A stretch of DNA of 64,000 nucleotides, taken from NCBI RefSeq assembly GCF_037325665.1, contig NC_090253.1, positions 1,782,301 through 1,846,300 of the forward strand, given 5' to 3'. The stretch is from Littorina saxatilis (lineage: Eukaryota > Mollusca > Gastropoda > Littorinimorpha > Littorinidae). Below the pieces are notes generated by a model that saw only the letters and a program-made list of their open reading frames with translations, did not search any database and was not told where the DNA came from. Both the position numbers and the translations under genes were made by a program. Positions 20,708 to 55,927 of this stretch are shown in pieces; positions within the stretch are counted from its first letter, which is position 1; the number at the start of each line of letters is the position of its first letter.

Positions 20708-21782
20708 CACTATTGTGACTAGCACTGCCACGGCGTTTACGTCCTGCCTGCCCAAGCTTGCCACCAAGAAACTTCCCAAAAATCAGTAACTGTAAAGAAA
20801 TCTGTCTAGCAAGCTTGAATTAAGTCCAATCACCACCAAATTGTGTGTACTAATTCAAAAATGGATGCCCAGTTCAGTCGTGCTATTTATAAGTTTGTCA
20901 CGCGATTTGTTTTAGCAAAGGGGGGTGAAAGGGGGGTGAAAGGGGGATAATTTGTGTTTTTTAACGTTTTTTTGTGTGTGTTTTATTTTCTACTGCTTTT
21001 TTTAAAAGTTATTTTTTAACAGAAAGTATTATAAATAATGTTATAACCAAACAAGGTGTAAAACCTATGAATTAGCTGAAATATTGTTAACATTGTACAC
21101 AGAAATAAGGAGACAGTACAAAGAAAAAAACAAGCAAATCACGCATTCACTCACAGCATCCTGACTCAAATGAAACAAAACTGTAGATCTAACACTCACC
21201 AAATGATGTCTAGGTAATCCATATTGAATATAAGTCACATTTTCACAACAAAGTACCAACTGTACACCTATGAACAATTCCAAAAGGATTTGAAGGCTCC
21301 AGCCATCCATTGTTATCAGTGCTGCCACGCCCCCATAGCTCCTGCACGATTCCGAGATACATGTTCGTCTAGCAGTATCACCGCCAACCACGTGTAGTTT
21401 GCCGACTCGTACTAGCAACAACGGGACTGTTTCTTCCTCACTTTCACTGCTTGTATCGCTTTCGTGAGGCGAAAACGATACGTCCGAATCATGCTCTACG
21501 GGATCCTCTAGGTCCAACATCCGAAGAATCTCCTCCCGAGACAAGGCTCGCCTTTGATTCATTTTTTTTCCTCAAAAACGCACACAAATCAGGCGGATTT
21601 GCAAATGGCAGAAGGGGACGCCAAGTGTATCAAGGGAAACAACTCAATTTATTTGCAAGCTTCAAAAACCGGGAAGCAATCACGAGTCGTGTACCTTGTA
21701 TGTCTAATACTAAAATAGTCGCTTCCCGTCCGTGGGCGTTGCAGCGCTATTACTAATATAGTCGCATCCCGTCACGAAAGTG
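20708..21782 (-). mobile_element. piggyBac-like element, internally deleted, with transposase N-terminus
   Basis: TTAA TSDs at 20704-20707 and 21783-21786. Ends CACTATTGTGAC and, inverted, CACTTTCGTGAC. On the minus strand an ORF (21562-21065) starts MNQRRALSREEILRMLDLED followed by an acidic stretch (SDTSSESEEE), the usual N-terminus of piggyBac transposases. The DDD catalytic core is absent in 1,075 bp. Confidence 0.7.
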
Positions 21783-21789
21783 TTAAATC

Positions 21790-22930
21790 AGCCACAAGGT
21801 ATGAATTCATCGTGCCAAAATGCAAAAGGTACCATACTACCAACCATCACAAAAATGTGACAAAGCCTGCAATGACGTCATCAAAAAAAGACAAGGCATT
21901 CATATGCAAATGAGATTCATTACCGTCTAAAAAAAAAAATTAAAAAAATCTATTTTTACCCACACAAAAATGCTGGTGCACTATAGTGATTAACTGGTGC
22001 AAATATCTGCTGGTCAGTACTACATTACTAACTCGGCTGTTTTCAAATGACAAAACTGGTAAATATTTATATTCTGGCAAAAATTACTTATGACAAAAAA
22101 TTAATTTAACTGTATCCTGAACTTTCATTATTTAAATTTAATGGAACCACATCGATAACAGTCTGCTAAGATCAATACCATAAAGCCTTCAAACAGGAAA
22201 TTACGGATGTGTCTCGTGCAATGAAATATATTAATAGCCTGCAGAATACATGCCAGCCTGCATCATATAATGTACTTACAAATCTGGTGGACATGCTCAT
22301 AAGTATTTAGAAATGTTTATGTATTTTGATGAACAAAATATAAAATTAGATTGCAGAAACAGACCTAAATTTAACAAATAACCAATGATGGGAAGTTTTG
22401 AAAGACCGTAAGGTTCAAGGCTATAAGTATAAGCCAGAAACCATTACTACCGGACTTCTACCAACAATCTTAAATCTCCAAACCTTCTTTTTTGGACCTC
22501 CCTCCTTCCCCCAACAACCCAAATCCCCCCAAATAACGGACCTTTCTTCCATGCCAAAAAATGATGCATAACAAGAAAACCGCGCATTGCAAGCAGAACA
22601 AAACAATTTAGTTCACTCAGAAGACAGACCTATGCAATATTATAATCCTACATAATACACAATTCTAATCATAAACAGAGAGAAAACGAGCCTAATGCAA
22701 CAAGCAATAACAGACTGCATTGACAGCACTACGTGAAATGTGATCATGCATAACAAATTTCATTTGTAAACAAAGAAAAAAACAAGGAATTGAAAATGCA
22801 ACAGGTGTCATCAACAACTGGTAAGTTTCAACAGCTGGTGTTATTGTTAAAAATTTACCTTCAATTATTGATAACTGTAAGAGAAAAACCTTACTCTCCA
22901 GTCAGATGAGCTTACCTGGCACTGGGGGAC
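21790..22930. other. AT-rich intergenic sequence, no recognised features
   Basis: Between the piggyBac-like element and the GLOD4 3' flank. No coding exon, repeat copy or RNA gene recognised. Confidence 0.4.
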
Positions 22931-22944
22931 CTACAGTTGAAAGC

Positions 22945-23240
22945 CCCCCCCCCCCCCCCCCCCCCCCAACAAGAAACCCTTGCCTGATGCTTTGAAATTA
23001 ATCAAAAATCTTAAATTTGCATAGCAAAAATCTCATGTCTTTGGATTCTGAAATCCCCAATTTTCACTGAAATTACTAATAGTTTGCAAAGATGTGGTTT
23101 GTATCTACTTTTAAGCACTGAATTTGACACCCCCCCCCCCCCCCCCAAAAAAAAAAAAACCCACCCACCCAACAACAACCCACTTTGACTGGAGCTTTGA
23201 AATTAATCAAAACTTGTAAATTTGCGTAAAAAAGGTCTCA
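22945..23240 (+). repeat. Diverged tandem pair with poly-C heads
   Basis: Two segments, each a poly-C run followed by CTTTGAAATTAATCAAAA and a CTCATGTCT-bearing stretch, starting at about 22945 and 23131. They lie just downstream of the GLOD4 stop and may belong to its 3' UTR. Confidence 0.6.
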
Positions 23241-23390
23241 TGTCTGAAACGCCAAGATCGAGAGTCCTACAAAAAATATGAACGGATGGAATGGCAGTTA
23301 TTTTGAGCAGAGAACATTGTGCGGTCTGTGGTCCTGCTCGAAAGTAAGGATGGTATTGTGTATATAGTTCAGACTTGATTCCATTGTGAT

Positions 23391-46893
<23,503 letters not shown>

Positions 46894-47138
46894 GGTTGAC
46901 GTCCCTGAAGCAGCCGAAGTAGAAACACCACACTGACACAGTCAACACCACAACGGGACAAGACTCGCAGAACGGCCAAACGACACGTACGTTGCAGATG
47001 TGTTGTGATGTTGTGTTATCTTCGCCATTCAACCGGAGAGTTTCTTTGCCATAGCATTTACGACGCCGCGTTTGATTGGTTAGAACTATTACGCTTACAA
47101 GTGACATACCTTTTGATTGGTTGAGTATCAATAGCAAG
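46894..47138. promoter_or_regulatory. Bidirectional GLOD4/MRM3 promoter
   Basis: The 245 bp between the two ATGs holds no TATA box. Two inverted CCAAT boxes (TGATTGGTT) lie at 47075-47079 and 47116-47120, 41 bp apart, and the MRM3 start context AAGATGGCAGCC matches a YY1 motif that overlaps initiator codons in many mitochondrial and housekeeping genes. CpG density is higher here than in the flanking introns. The sites are seen; that they act as a shared promoter is inferred from the divergent layout. Confidence 0.65.
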
Positions 47139-47578
47139 ATGGCAGCCTCCTTGTACGCATGCTGTCAACGACTCACTGTCGTCTGCAACAGACGTTGTAG
47201 CGTTAAGTCAGCGGCTTCTATGCTTTCACAGTTTTCAAGAAAATATGCAAGAGGCATCAAGAGAACACCGTACGCTGTCAGAACGCCGGAAGAGGATCTT
47301 GAAAAGCTGAAAAAGAAGGGTACCAGGGGAAAAGATCCTCGTCTGAACCCTTGGGCTTGGGTGACTTTCGTTCCTGGCGATCCCACCCAGGCTCAGTTTA
47401 CGAAGGAGGCGAACCAACAGCGACGACGACCTGGTAGTCATGAAGCAAAGATGTCCCCAAAACAGCCACAATTGAAGACAAAGCAGAAGCCAGTTCCACA
47501 AATTAAATCGTCGTCCAGAGATGTTACCCAAACTGGCCTGCAGTATGAAAAGCTTGAAGAAGGCGACAAGCGTTTCGG
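47139..47578 (+). CDS. MRM3: MRM3 exon 1
   Basis: 146 codons plus two bases: targeting peptide followed by a basic linker (TPEEDLEKLKKKGTRGKDPR). Donor TTCGG|GTAAGC. Confidence 0.9.
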
Positions 47579-50500
47579 GTAAGCCATCATTGCATGGGTC
47601 GGCAAGGTAGTCTACAGTGGAACCTCCTGTAAAGACCTCTCCCAAGAACGACCCCCTCCTTTTGCCGACCGAATTTTTCGGCACGGATGCTTTTCACACC
47701 TAAGGTAATCTTGAACTTTAGCGTGTTAAATTAATAGCTCAGAATTCAAATTTAAGTCTCCAAAAGGCAAATTTGTAGAACCTGCACTTGTAATCATAAC
47801 AAGTCATTTTTAGATCCCGTTTAGAAGTTACGGAATGAACTCCGATGAACTCTACGAATGCATTTCGTTTACATGGGTCAAAGAAGGAATTATCTGTTTG
47901 AGCGGACAAGGGAGACAACTCTTTCGTGTAAATGATGTTCCATGGTTGACAACGTACGCCATTTTCAGTGCATTTTCGTCGATTGAACAACCAAATTAAT
48001 TAATTATGCTTAAGTTTGGAGCTCAATCCGTCAATTAATTTCACGACAAATGTTCTTTGGCTTGCTTGCTTACATCGACTTGTATCAAAAATAAGTCAAG
48101 AATGTCAGTGTGTCACTGGATTCTGAGCTATGAATTTAACACGCTAAAGTTCAAGATTACCGTAACTAACCTCCCAAGAAAGGGAATGGGAGGGGTTTGG
48201 CAGGGGCAGTTAGAACACAACTCAATAATTAATTGATGTGTAGGTATTCTGTGAGTGTGAGTGTGCGCTCACCAACTGAGACCTCGGGTCAATGACCCAT
48301 ACCTGCCAATGAGCAAGTTTTACCTATGGGACGGTCTCCTTTGATGTCTGAGAGGAAACTCTTCCTGTCCCAGGTTACAGACACTGACCGTCTTAGGCCC
48401 CAAAAAAAATAGATCTGTTTACGGTAACATAGGCCAAAATAAATAGGGTCGGTAGGTCGGGAATTTTTTTTTTTTTTTTTTTCCAAAAAACCACATTTTT
48501 ACGTTATTTTTTTTAAAAAAATTTTTTCCCCAAATGCCAAAAAAAAAAAGTCTAGGGTCGCGCGAAAAAAATAGGGTCAGTCGGGTTACCGTAAACAGAC
48601 TATTTTTTTTTTTTTTTTTTGCCTTAGTATCTTACCCTCTTAGTATCTTACCCGGGGGTAAATCACCGAGTTTTACCCATGAGTATGAGTATGAGACCGT
48701 GCCCGCTCGCGTGTGCGTGTTATGTCTCCCCGTGTGTAAGCTGGTGTATGCACGTACATCATGCTTATTCCATATGCACATCAAACGGGAACAAAAATAG
48801 GATAACGGACACAACATTCAACTCTGTGAAAAAAATGATACCTCCCAATCTCCCAATAGAGACCCCTCCTTTTAACGACCGATTTTTCTGGACATTTTCA
48901 AGGTCGTTAGTGGGAGGTTTTACTGTATTTGATTCCAGTAGTTAAACTGACGTTTGAATTTCTTGCCGAGAATCTCTTTTCTTTGCTTCTTCAGACTCCA
49001 GAGTTTTATATTATTGCATGGCCTGTATTTTTACAGTTGCACAGGTTGATTAATTATTGAGAATGAAAGTGAAAAAAATGCTGTAAGTTCTATCCTTCAA
49101 GTTCAATTTCATATTAATAGTATATGCTTAAATTTAACATCAGACACTTTCACAAACACAACTGTCATATAATGTGGGTGCACAGTGGCAGTTTAAGGAA
49201 TATGTTTTGACGTGGAAAGCATGCATGGTTCTGTAGCACATAAATTGTCACCCTGTTTATTATACTATAAATTTAATAATAAACCAGAAGGACATTCGTA
49301 TGATGTATGTTGCATTGCCAATCAAGACCTGCAGAAGGGATTTGACAAGGGAAGAAGCCCTTAGACCAACAACAACAAAATCAATGTTTCAACCTGTTGA
49401 CCCTATTTTTTTTTACCATGAGTCATGACATTGATCAAAATTTGAAAGCAAACTTTTTTTTTCTTTTTTTCATTGCAGTTATATAACTTAATAAGTGATA
49501 TTATGTGCACGACATCACTCATCAGTCCCAGGTACCGGTACTACTTGTCTCCGAAAACCCCGAAAACTTCCGAAAAACCCTGAAAACCTCATCAGAACTT
49601 AAGAAAATTCGTCCGTAGATCGTTTTTAGTTAGACATTTGTTTGAAATCATGACTTTTCATCTGCAACTTTCACCGTTCATGGCTTTATTTTCGTGTTTG
49701 TGGGAGGATTTACGAAGGAGCGGAAGCACTAAACACATGACATCATCAATACTTATAATTGTGCTTTCGAGTAACAAGAGTTACCTCCCTTGCAATGAAA
49801 TTGCTGCATCGACTTCGTCGAAAATCCGGCTCCACAAAAAGGGGTGCATGTAGCATAAATCAGGCATGACTTCTCACAGGCATGTCCAATACTTGCAGTT
49901 TGAAGATAGATTTAGTTAGTTTAGATGGGGTTTTCGGAGGTTTTCGGAAGTTTTTGGAGAAAATAAGTACCCCCAGGTACTGCCATTAGGAATAATCCCC
50001 ACTAAGTCTGTAAGACTAAGAGCTTAAAAAAATATGTTAAAAAATTGAGATATAAACCCTTTTGTTTGTTTTTATTTCTCTTTCAGTCTTATCTCTTTTT
50101 TTCTCCAGACGAGTGCTTATGGCAGCTAAGTCACGCAAAGAGCGTGAGAAACGGGGCATTATTTTTTTGGAAGGGAGGCGACTCATCCTGGATTCCCTCC
50201 AGGCAGGTGTGCAACTGAAATACCTGTACTTCAGTGACGCCGAACTGGTGTCCAGCCTTCCTGCAGACTTACTCCGGGGAGATGCTCAGCTGTATAAAGT
50301 TCAGTACAGACACCTGAAAATGTGGGCGGACACTCACACACCTGCTGGAATGCTTGGTAAATTGATTGATTGATAACAGGAAGACTTGGTAAATTGATTG
50401 ATTTGATAACAGGAAGACTTGGTAAATTGATTGATTGATAACAGGAAGACTTGGTAAATTGATTGATTGATAACAGGAAGACTTGGTAAATTGATTGATT

Positions 50501-52748
50501 GATAACAGGAAGACTTGGTAAATTGATTGATTGATAACAGGAAGACTTGGTAAATTGATTGATTGATAACAGGAAGACTTGGTAAATTGATTGATTGATA
50601 ACAGGAAGACTTGGTAAATTGATTGATTGATAACAGGAAGACTTGGTAAATTGATTGATTGATAACAGGAAGACTTGGTAAATTGATTGATTGATAACAG
50701 GAAGACTTGGTAAATTGATTGATCAATTGTAAGAATGCCTGGCATGCACGGTAGATTGATTGCAGGCATGCTTTGTAAGTTCCTTAATTTTTCGTTTCTG
50801 AGAAGAAGAAAAATTGTTGCTTAAAGTTAATGTTACTTATTGTTCATTCATTCATAGTTTTGCATGTCACAAATGCTCAGTATGCCTTGTCATTTTAGTT
50901 TTTACAAACTAATTGGAATGCAAACAAAAAAGTCTGGCTTATGCATTGGCAGTTGGGAAAGTTGATTCAAGAAACCAGCAGGCAAGCAGGAGATGGAACT
51001 AGCATTTGTAGTGGCAAAATGTTGTCATGGTTACGTTATTTTCTTCTTCATTTTCTGTGTTAGCGTGGTGTGTCCTGGATTTTAATATTGACAATGGCTG
51101 TGCTGTGCAGGAGTGTTTGCAAAACCTGCAGTGGGTCAAGCTATGTTTCCACAACGAGGTTATCTCCCCCTGATGCTCATCTGCGACAACATCCGCGATC
51201 CAGGTAACATGGGAACCATCATCCGAACGGCTGCAGCTGCTGGTTGCAAGAAGATCCTTACCACAAAAGGTACGCATAATACAGGATATCAATTCTCAGT
51301 ACAGTTGGCAGTGATGATAGTGGCTTAAGATTTGAAGTGGTTGTTAAAATCTGTTGATGGGCATCAGAGTTGATTCAGCTGGGTGGGTTACTGTGAATCT
51401 TATACAGTGTGTATCACATGTGAGGGTTATCCCAAAACGGCAACAGCTAGTGGTTTATCCAGACCTGGGAACCCCTATTTTGCACTTAAGAGTATTCTCA
51501 AACAAACTTGGTGTATTTTCAGAAAAATGAGCGTACTCCACCCAGCATTTGAACATCCATGATTCAAATATGCTTCAGTGCACGCGTCCGTCACAACGTT
51601 AATTAAGTTTTACCTATACATTTAAAACAAATGCTTTTTTCAATGTTTACTGACAAAAACTGTAATCGTGTGTCAAAATACTGGATCGGCTTTGTGATGG
51701 GCTTGTGATGGGCTTTGTGATGGGCTTTGTGATCGGCTTTGTGATCGGCTTTGTGATGGGCTTGTGAAGAAAAGTTTTGTTTTTTTCCTCTGATCGTATT
51801 CTCGACAATCGTGCGTACAAAATACGGCGAAATCGTATGGGTTCCCAGGTCTGTTTATCTTTTGCACTGACAACTCTTTGAGAGTGCAGAGATTGCGATA
51901 GCTTTTACACACAAAAAAACCATCAGGCAACGAACAGGATTTTCATGTACTGTACTGAATCTGTAAATGTAATTATGCATGATTTGTGTGAACAATAATT
52001 TCAGATTCACTGAGAAAGAATGGTATGTAAGTTTTTGTTTTATTTACATTTCTGCATCTTATTCCTGGCGTTTTGCAAATTTGCAGGTTGCGTGGACGTG
52101 TGGGACCCCAAAGTTCTTCGCGCAGCAATGGGAGGCCACTTCTTCACCAGCATTGTGCATAGCCTCCCTTGGGAGCAGATCGTGAATTACGTATCACCAT
52201 CAACATACCTCTGCATTGCTGACGCTAGGAGAAGTAACAGAGTAGAGAAATCATTCGACATTGCGCATCCTAAAGCCATCGAACTTCTAAGTTCTGCTGA
52301 GGCAGACGCCGAGTCTTTGAGTTCAAACGAAGAAAATGAAGAGACGAGAACTTTAGAAGACTCTGAGGTAGAAGTACGAGAAGATGAGTTAAGTGACGGT
52401 GAACCCAGCGACTTGGAAGAAGACACAAAGAACGAGTGGAGCAACACAAACAGCGAGGCGTACAAACGAGTTCCCCTCTCCGTCATAGAATACTCCGACA
52501 TGGATTTGTCGATGGCGGAAGAGGTGGCAGTGATCATAGGCGGAGAAACGGAAGGGGTCAGTCCGCAGGCTAAGAAGTTTGCATTCGAACGGTACGGTCA
52601 GTTTGTGACAATTCCCATGATGGAAGCAGTGGACAGTCTGAACACGGCAACGGCAGCTGCTGTTGTGTTGTACGAGGCTCGAAGGCAACTGAAATTGAGA
52701 ATGAAGAGGGATCATAGGAAACAAGGAATTTTTGGTGCTTCTGGCTAG
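47139..52748 (+). CDS. MRM3: MRM3 / RNMTL1, mitochondrial 16S rRNA 2'-O-ribose methyltransferase, complete, 4 exons, 502 aa
   Basis: Exons 47139-47578, 50109-50356, 51111-51269 and 52087-52748 join in phase to 1,509 bp. The protein is a SpoU/TrmH-family (SPOUT) methyltransferase. Motif 1 is NIRDPGNMGTIIRTAAAAGC, motif 2 VAVIIGGETEGVS and motif 3 IPMMEAVDSLNTATAAAVVL, the residues that build the trefoil knot and SAM pocket. The N-terminus MAASLYACCQRLTVVCNRRC is rich in Arg and lacks acidic residues, as in a mitochondrial targeting peptide. The human enzyme methylates one G of the 16S rRNA A-loop in the mitochondrial large subunit. A long acidic insert (about residues 350-410, EENEETRTLEDSEVEV...) separates motifs 1 and 2 and helps explain 502 aa against about 420 in human. 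An upstream in-frame ATG at 47076 exists, but the 47139 ATG has the better context (AAGATGG). Confidence 0.94.
47704..48161. mobile_element. MITE with about 42-bp terminal inverted repeats
   Basis: GGTAATCTTGAACTTTAGCG onward at the left is mirrored by the right end (CGCTAAAGTTCAAGATTACC). 458 bp, no ORF. TSD not clear. Confidence 0.75.
48396..48623 (-). mobile_element. Harbinger-like MITE, subfamily B
   Basis: TTA at 48393-48395 and 48624-48626; GATCTGTTTACGGTAACATA near the left end. Confidence 0.82.
49528..49981. mobile_element. MITE-like element with imperfect inverted ends
   Basis: CAGGTACCGGTACTACTTGT with CCGAAAACTTCCG at the left is answered on the right by CGGAAGTTTTTGG and TAAGTACCCCCAGGTACTG. 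In MRM3 intron 1. Confidence 0.5.
50109..50356 (+). CDS. MRM3: MRM3 exon 2
   Basis: RVLMAAKSRKEREKRGIIFL followed by EGRRLILDSLQAGVQLKYLY: the substrate-binding N-domain of SpoU enzymes (EGxRLIxDxL). Acceptor TTTTCTCCAG. The donor CTTG|GTAAATTG is the first unit of a 12-copy 32-bp tandem repeat. Confidence 0.95.
50352..50726 (+). repeat. 32-bp minisatellite made from the MRM3 exon 2 donor, 12 copies
   Basis: The unit CTTGGTAAATTGATTGATTG then ATAACAGGAAGA begins with the last exonic bases and the splice donor. Starts fall every 32 bp from 50354. The first copy is the functional donor. Confidence 0.95.
51111..51269 (+). CDS. MRM3: MRM3 exon 3
   Basis: Carries SpoU motif 1 (LICDNIRDPGNMGTIIRTAA). 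Acceptor GCTGTGCAG, donor AAAG|GTACGC. Confidence 0.95.
51460..51853. mobile_element. CAGACC-end MITE, copy B
   Basis: Perfect 15-bp TIRs CAGACCTGGGAACCC; perfect 6-bp TSD TTTATC (51454-51459, 51854-51859). Internal short tandem of GTGATGGGCTTT. In MRM3 intron 3. Confidence 0.88.
52087..52748 (+). CDS. MRM3: MRM3 exon 4 with stop
   Basis: CVDVWDPKVLRAAMGGHFFT, the acidic insert, motif 2 (IIGGETEGVS) and motif 3, ending GIFGASG then TAG. Acceptor ATTTGCAG. Confidence 0.95.
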
Positions 52749-52882
52749 TGTAAAGAGATAGACAATTGTCGGAAATAACTGTCGGGTTTGTATGCATTGT
52801 GGAACAGTAAATAATCATTGCTATTAGTATTACTGTTTTAGTAAGTCAAACTTTACCAGGTGACCTTATAGGACAGTTCTTA

Positions 52883-53886
52883 ATGCCCGTCTTACACTGT
52901 GCCGAACATCCTTGCCAATATGAACATGTTGTATTCAGCAAAAAAAGAGACGAATGGACAGGAAAAAATATTGAAAATTCGAATCCTTGCGAATGGCCTT
53001 ACGATTGTTGTGAGTGCTTTCAAACACTTTACAAATAAAGCGGATACGCAATCGAGTGCTATAAAATCTCTTGCGATCGCGTCTTTTCGTCATTTGCTCT
53101 CCAGCAACCATTTTTTTCTTTATTTGGTGTTTTACGTCGTTTTCGACCACGAAGGTTATATCGCGACGGGGGAAGGGGGGAGATGGGATAGAGCCACTTG
53201 TCAATTGTTTCTTGTTCACAAAAGCACTAATCAAAAATTTGCTCCAGGGGCTTGCAACATAGTACAATACCTTACTGGGAGAATGCAAGTTTCCAGTACA
53301 AAGGACTTATCATTTCTTACATACTGCTTGACTAAAATCTTTACAAAAATTGATTATATTCTATACAAGAAACACTTAACAAGGGTAAAAGGAGAAACAG
53401 AATCTGTTAGTCGCCTCTTACGACATGCTGGGGAGCATCGGGTAAATTCTTTCTCATCCCAACCAATATGGGACTCCCCCTAACCCGCGGGGGGTCTCCA
53501 GCAACCAGACAGTACACATTATTTCTTCATGCTACTCTTACACTGTGCCGAATTGCCCTTGCGAATAGAATTGACATTAATTCGTAATGATCCAGACATG
53601 GTCGCAAGACATTCGTAAATGTTCTTAAGCATTCGCCACCATTCGTCTATTGTTGTGAACATTAGCAACATGCTCCTAATATTTGTCATATTCGCAAGGA
53701 AGGCATATTCGTAACTTTGTTTGCAACATACTCGTAAGTATTCGCAAGCCATTTGTAATCATCGCATGTATTCGTAGCACTCTCAAGTCATTCGCAACTA
53801 TTCGTTAGGTGGTGTCCTTGCGAACATCTTGCGAAAGGTTGCGAATTCCTTACACAAGGAGATTGAACACATTGTAAGACGGGCAT
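52883..53886. mobile_element. MITE with ATGCCCGTCTTACA ends, carrying a SINE
   Basis: Left ATGCCCGTCTTACACTGTG, right CACATTGTAAGACGGGCAT. The interior is rich in TTCGCAA/TTCGTAA motifs. SINE-E copy 2 is inserted at 53111-53494. Confidence 0.7.
53111..53494 (-). mobile_element. SINE-E copy 2
   Basis: Perfect 13-bp TSD TCTCCAGCAACCA (53098-53110, 53495-53507). A-rich 3' end faces left. Confidence 0.88.
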
Positions 53887-54106
53887 AATGCCAAGACCTC
53901 ACAAATGGTTGCGTTGTAAAATACTGAGATGATGCCAAATAGTGTGGGTTACAGTATTCCACTGTGGGAAGTATTGTAGATGTGCACATGTATTGTACAG
54001 CTGAAAGAAAACACCCAAATGAGAGTGTGATGGAGCAAGGAGTCAGTCAGTCACTACCAAGAGAAAAAACAGATGAGTTTATATTGGCAGTTTCTTCTTC
54101 TTCCTC

Positions 54107-54582
54107 CAGACCTGTTCACCTAATTGGAACAGTTGGTGTATTTTCCACACAGACTTAGACTGAGTATTTTTTAAAATATTGAGTGTATTTTCTTACCAGG
54201 TAGAGGTGCTTGTTAATCATGTGACCGACGTAAAACTGTTTGCAGTGAAATTCCAATAAAACGTCCGTCACACTGACGACATTTTCATTTATTGAAGTGT
54301 GAACACGCTTTCACAACTAAACAATATGGTGGATTTTGATTTTGGTTGGATCATGTATAATCCCGGGAAAATATTGACCAATCGTAAGCGCTAACCGCAG
54401 CAAGCCAGATTTTATCCATGGCCAATCGCGTACACAACCAACATTCAGTTTAGAGACGCAATAAATAAAAACAACTGTTTTTTTTTTTAATCGTTGTACT
54501 TTCTTATCAACCAGCGTATTTATCGTATTCTTGGAAACTTGGCGTACAAAATACTGTGAAATCGTATGAGTAAACAGGTCTG
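54107..54582. mobile_element. CAGACC-end MITE, copy D
   Basis: CAGACCTGTTCACC and GTAAACAGGTCTG with flanks TTCCTC / TTCTTC. Shares CGTACAAAATAC and GAAATCGTATG with copies A and B. Confidence 0.75.
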
Positions 54583-54605
54583 TTCTTCATTCATGCACTG
54601 CAACT

Positions 54606-54690
54606 CTCACGTTCACTCATGATTTTTGCACGAGTATGACTGTCTTTACCCCGCCATTCAGGAAGCCAGATGCTGCTTTCGGAAGAGTTT
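54606..54690 (-). mobile_element. SINE-B 3' fragment
   Basis: ACTGTCTTTACCCCGCCATT and CAGGAAGCCAGATGCTGCTT match the reversed SINE-B body. Confidence 0.5.
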
Positions 54691-55303
54691 TTTTTGCAGT
54701 TTGAGGATTTAGAAGAGAAAATGAAGTGTAAAGTCTGAGCATAAAGAGCAGGAAAGCATGTTGGTTTTGTGAGTAATTTTCTTCAAACTTTTTGTCTGCA
54801 AATGACATACTAAGACATAGTAAGATAGTGGTACATCCGTTTTAAGTGCCCTTAGAGAAAGATGGCCTTGAAAGTAAAATTGGAAGGAAAGAGAATATAT
54901 GGTTATGTCATTTACAGAGAGAGAGACTGTGTGTGTGTGTGTGTGTGTTTTTGTGAGAAATATCAAGATATATGAAGGAAGCTGTTGTTCATAATCAAAA
55001 TGTCAGAACAGTGATTTAGTGTTTACTCTGTGTTTGTGTGAGCATGCCACTTTGTGTGTGTGGAGTTTGAGAGAGAGAGAAAGTGGGAATGAGTGGGAAC
55101 TGGGGTGTGCCTTCATATTTGTGTGCCTGCTTTTCTGTATGGTCGTTCATTGCCATTTCACTCAATTCAACAAAACACTGCAGCATTCCAGCATAGTATT
55201 ATTATGAAAAACGCAATCACATTTACTTTCCTTGCAGTGCACGTGATAATCCTACAAGCAACAACAATATTGAACACACTGCAGAATGAAATACATCATA
55301 CAG

Positions 55304-55511
55304 TGGTACGTGCCATGAAGGACAGCCTTGGGACCAGCTAAATGTGTCCACCATACATTGTCATTACATGTATTGTTTGGTCAAAATAGACAAAAAAGAC
55401 TCCAGATGTGGTCCGTTCATGGAAGGTGTCCACTCATCGCAGGTACCGCTGTACCGAGAGAAATGCTGGAAGCAAATGTTGGACATGAATCAAACAAGAA
55501 ATTCCTACGAG
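55304..55511 (+). CDS. Possible internal exon of an unknown secreted protein
   Basis: One base plus 69 open codons between a CAG at 55301-55303 and a GAG|GTAGGA donor. The peptide begins GTCHEGQPWDQLNVSTIHCH and contains five Cys and two N-glycosylation sequons (NVS, NQT). I do not recognise the family. The acceptor has a poor pyrimidine tract and no partner exons were found nearby, so this may be chance. Confidence 0.22.
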
Positions 55512-55599
55512 GTAGGAAATACACCCCCGTCAAAGGGAAATAACCTTCTCAGTTGGTGGCAGTGACTGAGTGAGAATGGTTATTTCCCTTTGACCATTA

Positions 55600-55840
55600 A
55601 GATGTTCCTCTATAAGTCCTTGTATAATTTTAATCCACCAATAACTCCCTAACCGTGTGTTTGACTGGTCCCAATTTTTGTAAGGACCGTCTCAGGAATG
55701 TATAGAACCTGTTCACCAAGTTTGGTGACGATCGGTCCGTTCATTCTTGCGATCTATATGCGAACACAAACAAACAAACAAACAAACACATCGAGCGAAA
55801 CCTATACACACCCCTATACCGGGGGTGTAATAAAGACACT
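55600..55840 (+). mobile_element. Retroposon-like 3' end with (AAAC)n
   Basis: CACCAAGTTTGGTGACGATC, GATCTATATGCGAACACAAA and (CAAA)n then ACACCCCTATACCGGGGGTG look like the 3' portion of a dispersed invertebrate repeat. Family not assigned. Confidence 0.35.
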
Positions 55841-55927
55841 ATATTTAAAGTATTCTGCAGAAACTAAACTACTAGCTTGCATATGAAGCAATGTGAAGAT
55901 GGACACCATTCAAAAGCAATACATGTA

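Larger units (their letters stand above)
47614..48925. mobile_element. Probable pogo-like MITE split by two nested MITEs
   Basis: Left end CAGTGGAACCTCCTGTAAAG with TA at 47612-47613; matching right end GTGGGAGGTTTTACTG then TA at 48926. Short homologous stretches (CCCCTCCTTTT, GACCGATTTTTC) sit on each side of the inserts at 47704-48161 and 48396-48623. The single-element reading is likely but not certain. Starts 36 bp into MRM3 intron 1. Confidence 0.45.
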
